Source: Bacteroidales bacterium UBA1715 (GTDB lineage: Bacteria > Bacteroidota > Bacteroidia > Bacteroidales > UBA1715). Taken from it: a DNA stretch of 64,000 nucleotides. Below the pieces are notes generated by a model. The model had not been told where the DNA came from and did not search any database. It saw only the letters and a program-made list of their open reading frames with translations. Shown here piece after piece: positions 17,514 to 25,585 of this stretch. The stretch's first letter is position 1. Each line of letters begins with the position of its first letter. Position numbers and translations under genes: made by a program. The stretch lies in assembly GCA_002317135.1 (NCBI GenBank), contig DCIX01000014.1, forward strand, positions 1 through 64,000, in the 5' to 3' direction.

Positions 17514-18758
17514 CTAAAATGTATATGACAAGCTATATTCAACATAGTCTGCTTGGGTTCCGTTTGTGTTTATATACATACCCAAGGCAAGTTTTTGTTT
17601 TGCAAATGAATTCCAAATAGGATAGAATTTAAATCCAATTTTTGGTGCAAAAATAGATTTGAACCATAGTGATTCGTCTCGGTCTAACATATATGAACGA
17701 TAGAAAGGATCAAGAACCTTAACTCCTAGGTCAGTTAATAATCCAAATCTATTGATAAGAAATTCGTGTCCGATATGTACAGCAACTTGCATTGCACCAC
17801 CTCGTTGTAAATGGTCGTAGTAGTCGGTTAAATGAATGAATTCATAGTAACTTTCATAATATGATGCCGATACACCAAATTGAATTTCGTTAATGTTTGT
17901 TAATTGTTTTGAAACATAACCTGTTACCTTATATATATTGTACGATGGTCCGTCTGTTGGGAATGTAGAGAATGCCAATTCATGTCTACCAACAGATAGC
18001 ATGATTGTTTTTCTCCAATAAGTATCCATACTTGGTAGTCTACGACCGAAAGTTTTTGTACCTGTTAGTGTTCCAGGTTCGTAAATTGCTCCAATTCTTG
18101 CTGTTATGTCGTTCAAACCATAGTTTGGAATTGCAGTGTGTCCATTTGAAAAATGGAGTAGTGATGTTCCTGCTTCAACTTTCCATTGTGGATGAAATTT
18201 AAACCATACCGATAATCCAAATTCTGTTGCGTTCGATAGGTGTGAGCCGACAAGCGTGTTTTCTGGATTGTCAATTTTATCGTATGGTTTTGTAAACCAA
18301 GCAAAACCACTTCCTAGTTTTATATTTGCTCCAATTGTTTTACTTTCGAAAAATGTGTAGCGCCAAGTAGGATATAGGGCAAGTACAGTTCCTAATGTCT
18401 CTCTTTTACCAGGCCAACCTACAAGGAATGAAAAACCAACTTGTGGTTTTTTGTAGAAATTGAAAAAACTACCTTCTTGCGTTCCGGTATTCATTGTTGC
18501 CGAAAGTTGAATGTAGTTTGAACCGTTTATATCTTTAATTCCATGTTGATTGACAATTTTTCCATGAAGATAATCGATGGAAAATTGTGGAATAACAAGG
18601 CCTGATTCTGAGGATATTACAGGCATTTCTTCGTTTTGAACAGCAACAACCGGTTCTTGTTTTGTAGAATCTGCGACGTTCTGTTGATTGTTTTCTTGTG
18701 CTACAAGTATGCTTGGCACTAAAAACAATGATATACAAGTATGTAGAATCTTATTCAC
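17514..18758 (-). CDS. outer-membrane PagL-like lipid A deacylase/acyloxyacyl hydrolase
   Basis: 414 residues with a signal peptide (MNKILHTCISLFLVPSILVAQ) and a beta-barrel ending in the aromatic SLSYTF. The motif LLHFSNGHTAIPNYGLN matches the PagL region, with His and Ser spaced as in the His126/Ser128 pair of the Pseudomonas enzyme. The third residue, Glu at +14 from His, is Asn here. It is first of an operon with dacB, which suggests envelope remodelling. Lipid A deacylation is a family-based guess and activity is uncertain because of the substitution. Confidence 0.8.
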   Translation of the reverse strand: MNKILHTCISLFLVPSILVAQENNQQNVADSTKQEPVVAVQNEEMPVISSESGLVIPQFSIDYLHGKIVNQHGIKDINGSNYIQLSATMNTGTQEGSFFNFYKKPQVGFSFLVGWPGKRETLGTVLALYPTWRYTFFESKTIGANIKLGSGFAWFTKPYDKIDNPENTLVGSHLSNATEFGLSVWFKFHPQWKVEAGTSLLHFSNGHTAIPNYGLNDITARIGAIYEPGTLTGTKTFGRRLPSMDTYWRKTIMLSVGRHELAFSTFPTDGPSYNIYKVTGYVSKQLTNINEIQFGVSASYYESYYEFIHLTDYYDHLQRGGAMQVAVHIGHEFLINRFGLLTDLGVKVLDPFYRSYMLDRDESLWFKSIFAPKIGFKFYPIWNSFAKQKLALGMYINTNGTQADYVEYSLSYTF

Positions 18759-18847
18759 CTAAATTAAATTTTCGCTAAAATACGGAAAATTTTTCAATGA
18801 ATGGAAATAAGATTTCAACTGATTGTACACAATTTGTTTAAATCCTA

Positions 18848-19975
18848 TTACTTGTCTTTCATATACGCTTGAATATGTTCGGCAACACGTCTAGAAGCAC
18901 CTTCGTTTCCTAACTTATTGCGTAGTAGATCGTAGTTTTGTAAGATGTCGTTTCGGAACTTTTCGTCAAACAAGATAGAATCTAATGCTTTTGATAGATT
19001 TTCCGATGTCATGTCTCCTTGTAGCAATTCAGGCGTGATTTGACGTTCCATAATAAGGTTAGGCAATCCTAAATTGTTCAGTTTTACAAATAGTTTTCCT
19101 AAATGCCATGTAATTGGACTTGTTTGATATACAATGATTTCTGGTATATTTAGAATGGCTGTTTCTAATGTTGCAGAACCGGAAACAACAATGGCAGCTT
19201 CTGATTTTTTTAATAATTCGTATGTCTGATCAAACACAACTGAAATATTGTTTGCGGTAATGTATTTGTTGTAAAATTCTATGGAAAAACGCGACATTCC
19301 GGCTACAACAAATTGATAATCTGTATATTTTTCTGAAATTGACTGCATTGTTTTTAAGTTCTCGCGAATTTCATATTCGCGGCTACCAGGTAGAACGGCA
19401 ATCAATTTTTTGTTTGGCAAATTATTTGCCTGTTTAAAGCTTTCTGCAGTATGTCTTTCCTTGAATTGTGCAATAGAATCGAGTAGTGGATGTCCCACAA
19501 AATCAACATGATAGTTGTGTCTTGTCTCGTAAAATGTTTTTACAAATGGCAATTCAACGAACATGTGGTCAACACAGGCTTTTATTTTCTTTACACGGTT
19601 TTCTTTCCACGCCCAAACGGTAGGGGAAATGTAGAAAAATGTTGGTATGCCAATTTTCTTCGCAAAAGGTGCAATTTTGAGGTTGAATCCAGGGAAATCT
19701 ATAAAAATAATTGCGTCTGGTTTGTGCGCTGCTATATCTTGCTTGCAGAATTTTAGATTATTTAAAATTAGTCGTGCGTGTTTTACAACTTCTACAATTC
19801 CCATGTAATCGTATGTACGATAGTGCTTTACCAATTCTACACCAGCAGCGTTTGCCATACGGTCACCGCCCCAAATTCTGAACGAAGCGTTTTCGTCAAT
19901 ATTTTTTATTGCCTGTATAAGATTTGCTCCGTGTAAATCTCCAGATGCTTCGCCTGCAATTATATAGTAATTCAT
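18848..19975 (-). CDS. lpxB: lipid-A-disaccharide synthase
   Basis: GT19 glycosyltransferase joining UDP-2,3-diacylglucosamine and lipid X in lipid A synthesis; peripheral on the inner membrane. Conserved N-terminus YYIIAGEASGDLHGANL, then WGGDRMA, FIDFPGFNLK, PTVWAWKENRVKKI and the nucleotide-binding SGSATLETA. 375 residues, typical length. It ends an operon surE, small membrane protein, lpxB, with TAATG overlap to the preceding gene. Confidence 0.96.
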   Translation of the reverse strand: MNYYIIAGEASGDLHGANLIQAIKNIDENASFRIWGGDRMANAAGVELVKHYRTYDYMGIVEVVKHARLILNNLKFCKQDIAAHKPDAIIFIDFPGFNLKIAPFAKKIGIPTFFYISPTVWAWKENRVKKIKACVDHMFVELPFVKTFYETRHNYHVDFVGHPLLDSIAQFKERHTAESFKQANNLPNKKLIAVLPGSREYEIRENLKTMQSISEKYTDYQFVVAGMSRFSIEFYNKYITANNISVVFDQTYELLKKSEAAIVVSGSATLETAILNIPEIIVYQTSPITWHLGKLFVKLNNLGLPNLIMERQITPELLQGDMTSENLSKALDSILFDEKFRNDILQNYDLLRNKLGNEGASRRVAEHIQAYMKDK

Positions 19976-20292
19976 TATAAATCAAGTATTAAAAGTATAA
20001 TTGTATATATCATTGTTGGAAACACAACTCCTTTTGCTGCACGGTCATAATGAAGAAAGTAGAATAGTGCGAATACAAAAGCAATAGGGAGTACGCACCA
20101 TAAAAAGACTTCTGTTTGTATTCCCCACGTTTTTAATTTTTGAATAAATTCAAAATATGAATTAGTTCGGTTAAACCAATAATAAACGCCATACGATGCG
20201 ATTGGTGGAATAATTGTTCCTAAAACTAATCCTAACCAAAAATTGTCGAATTTATTCGGCTTTTCGTATTGTTCTATTTCTTCCATAGTCAT
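19975..20292 (-). CDS. small membrane protein of unknown function
   Basis: 105 residues with three predicted membrane segments (FWLGLVLGTIIPPIASYGVY, FLWCVLPIAFVFALFYFL, and the C-terminal VVFPTMIYTIILLIL). The N-terminus is acidic and cytoplasmic by composition. It overlaps surE by ATGA and lpxB by TAATG, so all three are translationally coupled. I do not recognise the family; a role tied to lipid A synthesis is suggested only by position. Confidence 0.85.
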   Translation of the reverse strand: MTMEEIEQYEKPNKFDNFWLGLVLGTIIPPIASYGVYYWFNRTNSYFEFIQKLKTWGIQTEVFLWCVLPIAFVFALFYFLHYDRAAKGVVFPTMIYTIILLILDL

Positions 20293-21059
20293 TCGTTTAA
20301 ATTTTGTAGGGATTGTATTGTTTGAAAATCTGTAGCTTCAACTTTTAGTGGAACAATGGAAACAATGTTGTGTTGTAGGCACCATTCGTCTGTTTCTGGA
20401 TTGTCTTTTTCGTCGTTTACGAAGCCTCCAGTTAACCAATAGTATGTTCTGCCAAGTGGATCAACTTTTTCTTCAAATCGTTCTACCCACATTCCGTCTG
20501 CTTGCTTACAAACTTTCATTCCCATAATTTTGTTTTCTGGCTTTGGGAAGTTTACATTCAAAAAAACATGTTTTTCTAAGCCTTGTTGTAAAACAGTTTT
20601 TGTGATTTTCTCGATGTACGGTTTATATGGTTCGAAATTTATTTCGGAAGAAAAATCAAGACTTGAGAATGCTATTGATGGAATGTTATTAATTGCCCCT
20701 TCGCGTACACAAGCTACTGTACCTGAGTATATTGCACTGTTTGCTGAATTTGAGCCGTGATTGATGCCAGAAACGATTAAATCTGCCGTTTTGTTTGGCA
20801 AAATTTTGTCCATAGCGAATTTTACACAGTCTACTGGAGTTCCACTAACAGAGTAAATATGTAGGTTATCTGTGTCTTTGTGTTTTCGTACGCGCACAGG
20901 CATTTGTAATGTAAGTGCTTGTGACATTCCAGACTGATGTTGTTGGGGAGCTACGACAAAAACATCGCCGAATTGTTCCATAATAGAAGCAAGGTAGTGT
21001 ACGCCTTGGACTTCAACACCATCGTCATTTGTGACAAGAATTATAGGTCTTTTAGTCAT
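20289..21059 (-). CDS. surE: 5'/3'-nucleotidase SurE
   Basis: Metal-dependent survival nucleotidase dephosphorylating nucleoside monophosphates. The start at 21059 gives MTKRPIILVTNDDGVEVQG, the family N-terminus with the metal-binding ND(D) motif. Further blocks are SGINHGSNS and YSGTVACVREG, with the canonical asparagine ligand. 256 residues, usual length. A longer reading to 21173 would overlap the promoter of the divergent der gene and is rejected. Confidence 0.95.
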   Translation of the reverse strand: MTKRPIILVTNDDGVEVQGVHYLASIMEQFGDVFVVAPQQHQSGMSQALTLQMPVRVRKHKDTDNLHIYSVSGTPVDCVKFAMDKILPNKTADLIVSGINHGSNSANSAIYSGTVACVREGAINNIPSIAFSSLDFSSEINFEPYKPYIEKITKTVLQQGLEKHVFLNVNFPKPENKIMGMKVCKQADGMWVERFEEKVDPLGRTYYWLTGGFVNDEKDNPETDEWCLQHNIVSIVPLKVEATDFQTIQSLQNLNE

Positions 21060-21160
21060 TGAGAAAATTTTTGCTAATGTAAGTTTTTTTTGATAGAACT
21101 TTATAGATGTTCGATATTCTCTCAAAACAAAAAGATATACGGCAGTTTGGGTATTTTCAT

Positions 21161-21168
21161 TATCTTTG
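21161..21168 (+). promoter_or_regulatory. -7 promoter element for der
   Basis: TATCTTTG 18 bases before the der ATG. A TTTG at 21146-21149 is too close (11-base spacer) to serve as a standard -33 box. Confidence 0.5.
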
Positions 21169-21185
21169 CACAAATTTTTAGGACT

Positions 21186-22499
21186 ATGAGTGGAGTAATC
21201 GCAATTGTGGGAAGACCAAATGTTGGTAAATCAACCCTTTTCAATAGACTAATAGAAGGTAAACAAGCCATTATTGATTCACAAAGTGGTGTAACTCGTG
21301 ATCGTAACTATGGTGAAGGTGTATGGAATGGAAGAGAGTTTAAGGTTATTGATACCGGAGGTGTTACTGTGAAATCAGACGATGTTTTTGAAGAAGCAAT
21401 CCGTAAACAGGTTGTTCTTGCTATGAATGAGGCTGATGTCATTATCTTTATGGTTGATGTTAAAACTGGTATAACAGACTTGGATTCTAATGTGGCTGAG
21501 ATGCTTCGTCGTACGAATAAACCATACTTCTTGGTGGTAAATAAAGTTGATGATGGTAAGTATCTTTATGATGCTACAGAATTCTATTCGTTAGGATTGG
21601 GTGATTATTTCACGATTTCTTCTGCAAATGGTAGTGGAACAGGTGACTTGTTGGATGCTGTGATTGCAAAATTACCAGCTGAAACGAAAAAAGAAGCAGA
21701 ACCAGAAGAAGATATTCCACATGTTGCTGTGGTTGGCCGTCCGAATGTTGGTAAATCTTCGTTTATCAATGCTTTAATAGGTGAGGATCAGCATATTGTT
21801 ACGCCAATTGCGGGAACAACAAGAGATTCCATTGAAACTCGTTTCAATAAATTTGGATACGATTATTATTTCATTGATACCGCAGGTCTTCGTAAGAAAG
21901 AAAAAGTTACGGAAGATTTGGAATTCTATTCTGTGTTGCGTTCAATTCGCTCTTTGGAAGCAGCCGATGTTTGTGTGCTTATGATTGATGCGGTTGACGG
22001 TATTGAATCGCAAGATATGAATATTCTTCACTTGATTGTAAAAAATAACAAAGGTGTTGTTATTTGTGTGAACAAGTGGGATTTGATTGAGAAAACTTCT
22101 AATACGGCTCGAGATTTCGAAGAACAATTACGAAAGAAAATCGCACCATTTACCGATGTTCCAATTATTTTCACTTCGGTTCTAGAAAAACAAAGAATTC
22201 AAAAGATTTTGGAAAAAATCCGTGAAGTATATGAAAATAGAAAACGTCGTGTGCAAACGGCTCGTTTGAACGAAATTATGCTTGATGCAATAGATAGATT
22301 TTCTCCTCCAGCAGTGAAGGGTAAAAATATTAAGATTAAATATGTAACTCAATTACCAACTCCATATCCGGCATTTGTTTTCTTTGCAAGCAATGCGAAG
22401 TATGTGAAGGATTCATATAAACGATATTTAGAAAATCAGTTGCGTAAAAACTTTGAATTTACAGGTTCTACTATGCGTGTGTATGTTCGTGATAAGTAG
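21186..22499 (+). CDS. der: ribosome-assembly GTPase Der (EngA)
   Basis: Tandem-domain GTPase needed for 50S subunit maturation. First G domain: GRPNVGKS, DTGG, NKVD; second: GRPNVGKSSFIN, DTAGL, NKWD; C-terminal KH-like domain ends LRKNFEFTGSTMRVYVR. The ATG at 21186 gives MSGVIAIVGRPNVGK, the expected N-terminus, and 437 residues. An upstream reading from 21090 overlaps the promoter region. It ends at a strong shared terminator. Confidence 0.97.
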   Translation: MSGVIAIVGRPNVGKSTLFNRLIEGKQAIIDSQSGVTRDRNYGEGVWNGREFKVIDTGGVTVKSDDVFEEAIRKQVVLAMNEADVIIFMVDVKTGITDLDSNVAEMLRRTNKPYFLVVNKVDDGKYLYDATEFYSLGLGDYFTISSANGSGTGDLLDAVIAKLPAETKKEAEPEEDIPHVAVVGRPNVGKSSFINALIGEDQHIVTPIAGTTRDSIETRFNKFGYDYYFIDTAGLRKKEKVTEDLEFYSVLRSIRSLEAADVCVLMIDAVDGIESQDMNILHLIVKNNKGVVICVNKWDLIEKTSNTARDFEEQLRKKIAPFTDVPIIFTSVLEKQRIQKILEKIREVYENRKRRVQTARLNEIMLDAIDRFSPPAVKGKNIKIKYVTQLPTPYPAFVFFASNAKYVKDSYKRYLENQLRKNFEFTGSTMRVYVRDK

Positions 22500-22515
22500 C
22501 TTGTGAGGTTTCAAT

Positions 22516-22553
22516 AAAAAAGCCTGAATGCAAATGCGTTCAGGCTTTTTTGT
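22516..22553. terminator. bidirectional terminator between der and the FKBP gene
   Basis: GCCTGAA (22522-22528) pairs with TTCAGGC (22539-22545), with A-run before and T-run after. It serves both convergent genes. Confidence 0.9.
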
Positions 22554-22579
22554 TTTGGAAGAAATGCCCAATGAATTAT

Positions 22580-23305
22580 CTATTTTTTGTTTTTCTTACT
22601 TTTCTTTGAATTATCATTGGTTGCTTGTGCTTCATCACCGTTAATTGCTAATAATTCTAACTCAAAAATGAGGGTAGAACAAGGTTTTATTACGCCCATA
22701 TCTTGCATCCCGTAGCCAAGTTCCGAAGGTATGTATATGATATATTTAGAACCGACTGTCATAAGTTGTAGTGCTTCGGAAAAACCAGGAATAACTGCTC
22801 TTACAGGAAATTCTGCGGGTGCACCTCTATCTATAGAAGAATCGAAAACTGTTCCGTCAATTAATGAACCTTTGTAATGTACGGTTACTTTATCATCAGC
22901 AGTTGGTGTAGCACCTTTACCTTTGGTAATTACCTTGTATTGTAAACCACTTTCTGTTGTTATGACATCTTTGTTTTCTTTATTTTTTAACAAGAAATCT
23001 TTGTTTTCTAAACACTGTTCTTGTATTTTTTCTTGTTCTTTATTAGACAATTTTTGGAAATAATTTTGAAGAATATCATTGGCTTTTTCTTCGGAAATAA
23101 GTGTGTTTCCTTTTTTGAATACAAAGTCATAAAAACCTTGTGCAAATTGTTCTATAGAAAGAAATTCGTTGATTTCTTTGGCTGAGCCTTGAGCTTGGTA
23201 CATTCCCATAGCGTAGGAAGCGCTATCTTTTTCTGTTTGTAATGTTTGTGCAAATGCTCCAGCAGATACTGCAACGGCTGCGATAATTGTTGTTAGTTTT
23301 TTCAT
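22580..23305 (-). CDS. exported FKBP-type peptidyl-prolyl isomerase
   Basis: 241 residues: signal peptide (MKKLTTIIAAVAVSAGAFAQ), an N-terminal dimerisation-like helical domain, and an FKBP core from about residue 120 (VTVHYKGSLIDGTVFDSS, VIPGFSEALQLM, SELGYG). This is the FkpA/Mip arrangement of periplasmic folding catalysts. A lysine-rich tail (KKSKKNKK) ends the protein. It follows ispE by 10 bases. Confidence 0.92.
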   Translation of the reverse strand: MKKLTTIIAAVAVSAGAFAQTLQTEKDSASYAMGMYQAQGSAKEINEFLSIEQFAQGFYDFVFKKGNTLISEEKANDILQNYFQKLSNKEQEKIQEQCLENKDFLLKNKENKDVITTESGLQYKVITKGKGATPTADDKVTVHYKGSLIDGTVFDSSIDRGAPAEFPVRAVIPGFSEALQLMTVGSKYIIYIPSELGYGMQDMGVIKPCSTLIFELELLAINGDEAQATNDNSKKSKKNKK

Positions 23306-23315
23306 AGTCTTTATC

Positions 23316-24119
23316 TTATTGTAAAAATCCTTGCCATACTATAGGCAGGTCTGAAATATTTGTTTCTTTTTCGAAAATACCATACACGGTTGCACCGCTT
23401 CCGCTCATCGATGCGTAAACAGCCCCCGATTCGTATAGTTTATTTTTTACTAGTTCGATTTCTGGATGTGATTTGAAAATTGATTGTTCAAAATCGTTTA
23501 CAACGACATTGTTCCAATCTGCAATATTTGCTGGTATAGTTTCGGCAAGGTTTTTATCGCGTTTAAATGGTGTAACACCACGATATGCTTCTGCTGTTCC
23601 TACTGCAACATCTGGCTTTGCCAATACAATCCAATAGTTTGCAAGGGATATAGAAATAGGAGAGAAGATTTCGCCTCTTCCTTGTGCGAATACTGGTTTG
23701 TTGTTAATGAAAAATGGGCAGTCGCTACCAAGTTCTAAAGCCATTTTTTCTAATTCTTCAGTAGTAGCACCTACAGTAAATTGCTCATTTATAGCAGATA
23801 AAAGAAATGATGCATCTGCGGAACCACCACCTAAACCGCCTCCGAAAGGAATGTTTTTGTATAAAACGATGTGAATAGGAGGAATGTCGTAATATTTCTT
23901 GAAAACCTTCCATGCTTTTACGCATAGATTCTTTTCTATTGGTGCGTCAATGTGTATTCCAAGGTTTTCGAAAGTGAGTTCTTTGGATTCAATAAATTCC
24001 AAACAATCACAAAAACCATGTACAGGATAGAAGACAGTTTCTATATTGTGAAATCCGTCAGGTCTTTTTTCTGTTATTGATAGACCTATGTTGATTTTTG
24101 CATTTGGAAAGACTATCAT
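23316..24119 (-). CDS. ispE: 4-diphosphocytidyl-2-C-methyl-D-erythritol kinase
   Basis: GHMP kinase of the non-mevalonate isoprenoid pathway. N-terminal AKINIGLSITEKRPDGFHNIET and the ATP-binding PFGGGLGGGSADAS (near residue 90) are diagnostic; the late motif MSGSGATVYGIF is also present. 267 residues. It starts 3 bases after the stop of the shifted dnaX tail, so the two are probably cotranscribed. Confidence 0.96.
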   Translation of the reverse strand: MIVFPNAKINIGLSITEKRPDGFHNIETVFYPVHGFCDCLEFIESKELTFENLGIHIDAPIEKNLCVKAWKVFKKYYDIPPIHIVLYKNIPFGGGLGGGSADASFLLSAINEQFTVGATTEELEKMALELGSDCPFFINNKPVFAQGRGEIFSPISISLANYWIVLAKPDVAVGTAEAYRGVTPFKRDKNLAETIPANIADWNNVVVNDFEQSIFKSHPEIELVKNKLYESGAVYASMSGSGATVYGIFEKETNISDLPIVWQGFLQ

Positions 24120-24121
24120 AT

Positions 24122-24448
24122 TTACATAGGTTTAAAGTTGAATTTGTCTGCTAGTTGTTGAATCAAAGCATTTTTCTCCACATAGGATTTCAATAGTTCA
24201 TTCTTTGGATCGGTTGTTTCTATATTTTCTGCTTGCGGAGCATTTATAATCTCCATTGCCGTTGTAGTATCGGGAGTTGGAATTGTTGCCGTATTGGGCG
24301 AAGAAACAGTTTCAACGTTATTTTCTGGGGTTTTGAATGTTCTGTTGGTGATTTTTATTGTTTGTCGTTCTACAGAAACATATTTTTTCTGTGGCTGTTC
24401 AACAGGTGGCTGTTGAACTTGCGTATTTGTTTCAGTTGCTACGCTAGT
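24122..24448 (-). other. dnaX: tau-type C-terminal extension of DnaX reachable by a -1 shift
   Basis: Reading from the last A of the A10 run in the -1 frame gives 108 open codons (TSVATETNTQ... ending LIQQLADKFNFKPM) and a TAA at 24122-24124, 2 bases before ispE. The proline/glutamine linker and the final KNALIQQLADKFNF block look like the end of Bacteroidota DnaX proteins. The gamma frame stops at 24439. Either slippage makes both forms or the reference sequence has lost one A. Confidence 0.75.
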
Positions 24449-25545
24449 TTTTTTTTTAATATATTACAAAGTTGTAATAGTGCTAACTCAACATGGAGAC
24501 GCTTGTTGTTACTTTCTTTGTATTTTTCGTCAAATTTACTAGCTAAGTCAAGTGCGGCGAATAAGAATGGTATTTGGCATTTTGCCGCTTGTTCGGCATA
24601 TTTTTGTTTTGCTTTTTCGCTAACTTCGAGCAATTGCAATGTTTTTGAATCTTTACTTACTAGTAAGTCTCGGAAATGTGAACAAAGTCCTACAAGGAAA
24701 TTTCTTTCGTCAAAGCCTTTGTTTAGAATTTGGTCGAAAGCTAGAAGGGCAGAAACATAATCACTTGTTAGGAAATAGTCTGTCATTTTGAAGAAATATT
24801 CATAATCTAACAAATTTAGATTGTCAATGACATTCTGATAGGTGATGTTTGTTCCTGAAAAACTTACAATTTGGTCGAATATAGAAAGTGCATCACGCAA
24901 TCCGCCGTTTGCTTTTTCCGCAATGACTCCAGCAGCTTCGGCTTCTATCGTGATATTTTCTTTTTGTGCAACTTCTGCAATATGTTTTGCAATGTCTTCT
25001 ACTTTTATACGATTGAAGTCAAATATTTGACAACGAGAAAGTATTGTAGGAAGAATTTTATGTTTTTCTGTTGTTGCTAATATAAAAATGGCATATCGTG
25101 GTGGTTCTTCCAATGTTTTCAAGAATGCATTGAATGCCTGTGATGAAAGCATGTGAACCTCGTCGATGATGTAAACGCTGTAATCTCCTGATTGAGGTGG
25201 TATTCTTACGCTGTCAATCAACGAACGAATGTCATCTACAGAGTTATTTGATGCAGCATCGAGTTCTGTTATGTTTAACGAAGCGTTTTCGTTGAATGAC
25301 TTACAAGAATTACATTCGTTACAAGCTTCGCCATCTGCCGTTAAGTTTGTACAATTGATAGTTTTTGCAAAAATACGGGCACAAGTTGTTTTGCCGACAC
25401 CACGAGGTCCGCAGAACAAATATGCTTGTCCAAGATGCTTTGTAGCAATAGAGTTTTTAAGAGTCTTTGTGATAGATTCTTGCCCAACTACTGTTGCAAA
25501 GGTTGCTGGTCTATATTTTCGTGCAGATACTAAAAATTGTTCCAT
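24439..25545 (-). CDS. dnaX: DNA polymerase III gamma/tau subunit (gamma-length frame)
   Basis: Clamp-loader ATPase. Residues 1-368 contain AAA+ domain I with Walker A GPRGVGKTT, a four-cysteine zinc module (CTNLTADGEACNECNSC), Walker B DEVHML, sensor 1 LATTEKHKILPTILSRCQ, then domains II and III. The zero-frame product ends LKKKLA just after a run of ten A. See the separate entries for the tau-like extension. A TATCTTTG promoter element lies 8 bases before the start. Downstream are ispE and the FKBP gene. Confidence 0.96.
   Translation of the reverse strand: MEQFLVSARKYRPATFATVVGQESITKTLKNSIATKHLGQAYLFCGPRGVGKTTCARIFAKTINCTNLTADGEACNECNSCKSFNENASLNITELDAASNNSVDDIRSLIDSVRIPPQSGDYSVYIIDEVHMLSSQAFNAFLKTLEEPPRYAIFILATTEKHKILPTILSRCQIFDFNRIKVEDIAKHIAEVAQKENITIEAEAAGVIAEKANGGLRDALSIFDQIVSFSGTNITYQNVIDNLNLLDYEYFFKMTDYFLTSDYVSALLAFDQILNKGFDERNFLVGLCSHFRDLLVSKDSKTLQLLEVSEKAKQKYAEQAAKCQIPFLFAALDLASKFDEKYKESNNKRLHVELALLQLCNILKKKLA
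24448..24457 (-). promoter_or_regulatory. A10 slippage site in dnaX
   Basis: Ten consecutive A on the minus strand (T on plus) immediately before CTAGCG. In the zero frame the codons are TTA AAA AAA AAA CTA GCG TAG. Homopolymer slippage at a similar run is known for dnaX in Thermus, and a -1 ribosomal shift at A AAA AAG in E. coli. Confidence 0.7.
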
Positions 25546-25552
25546 AACACTA

Positions 25553-25560
25553 CAAAGATA
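25553..25560 (-). promoter_or_regulatory. -7 promoter element for dnaX
   Basis: Reads TATCTTTG on the minus strand, ending 8 bases before the dnaX ATG, in the 40-base gap after the GH13 gene. It would give a very short leader. Confidence 0.4.
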
Positions 25561-25585
25561 GGATTTTTCTTCGATTTATACTCTT

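Noticed and set aside
24233..24760. 175-codon plus-strand frame opposite dnaX
   Set aside because: It is antisense to the dnaX tail, cysteine and serine rich, with no family features.
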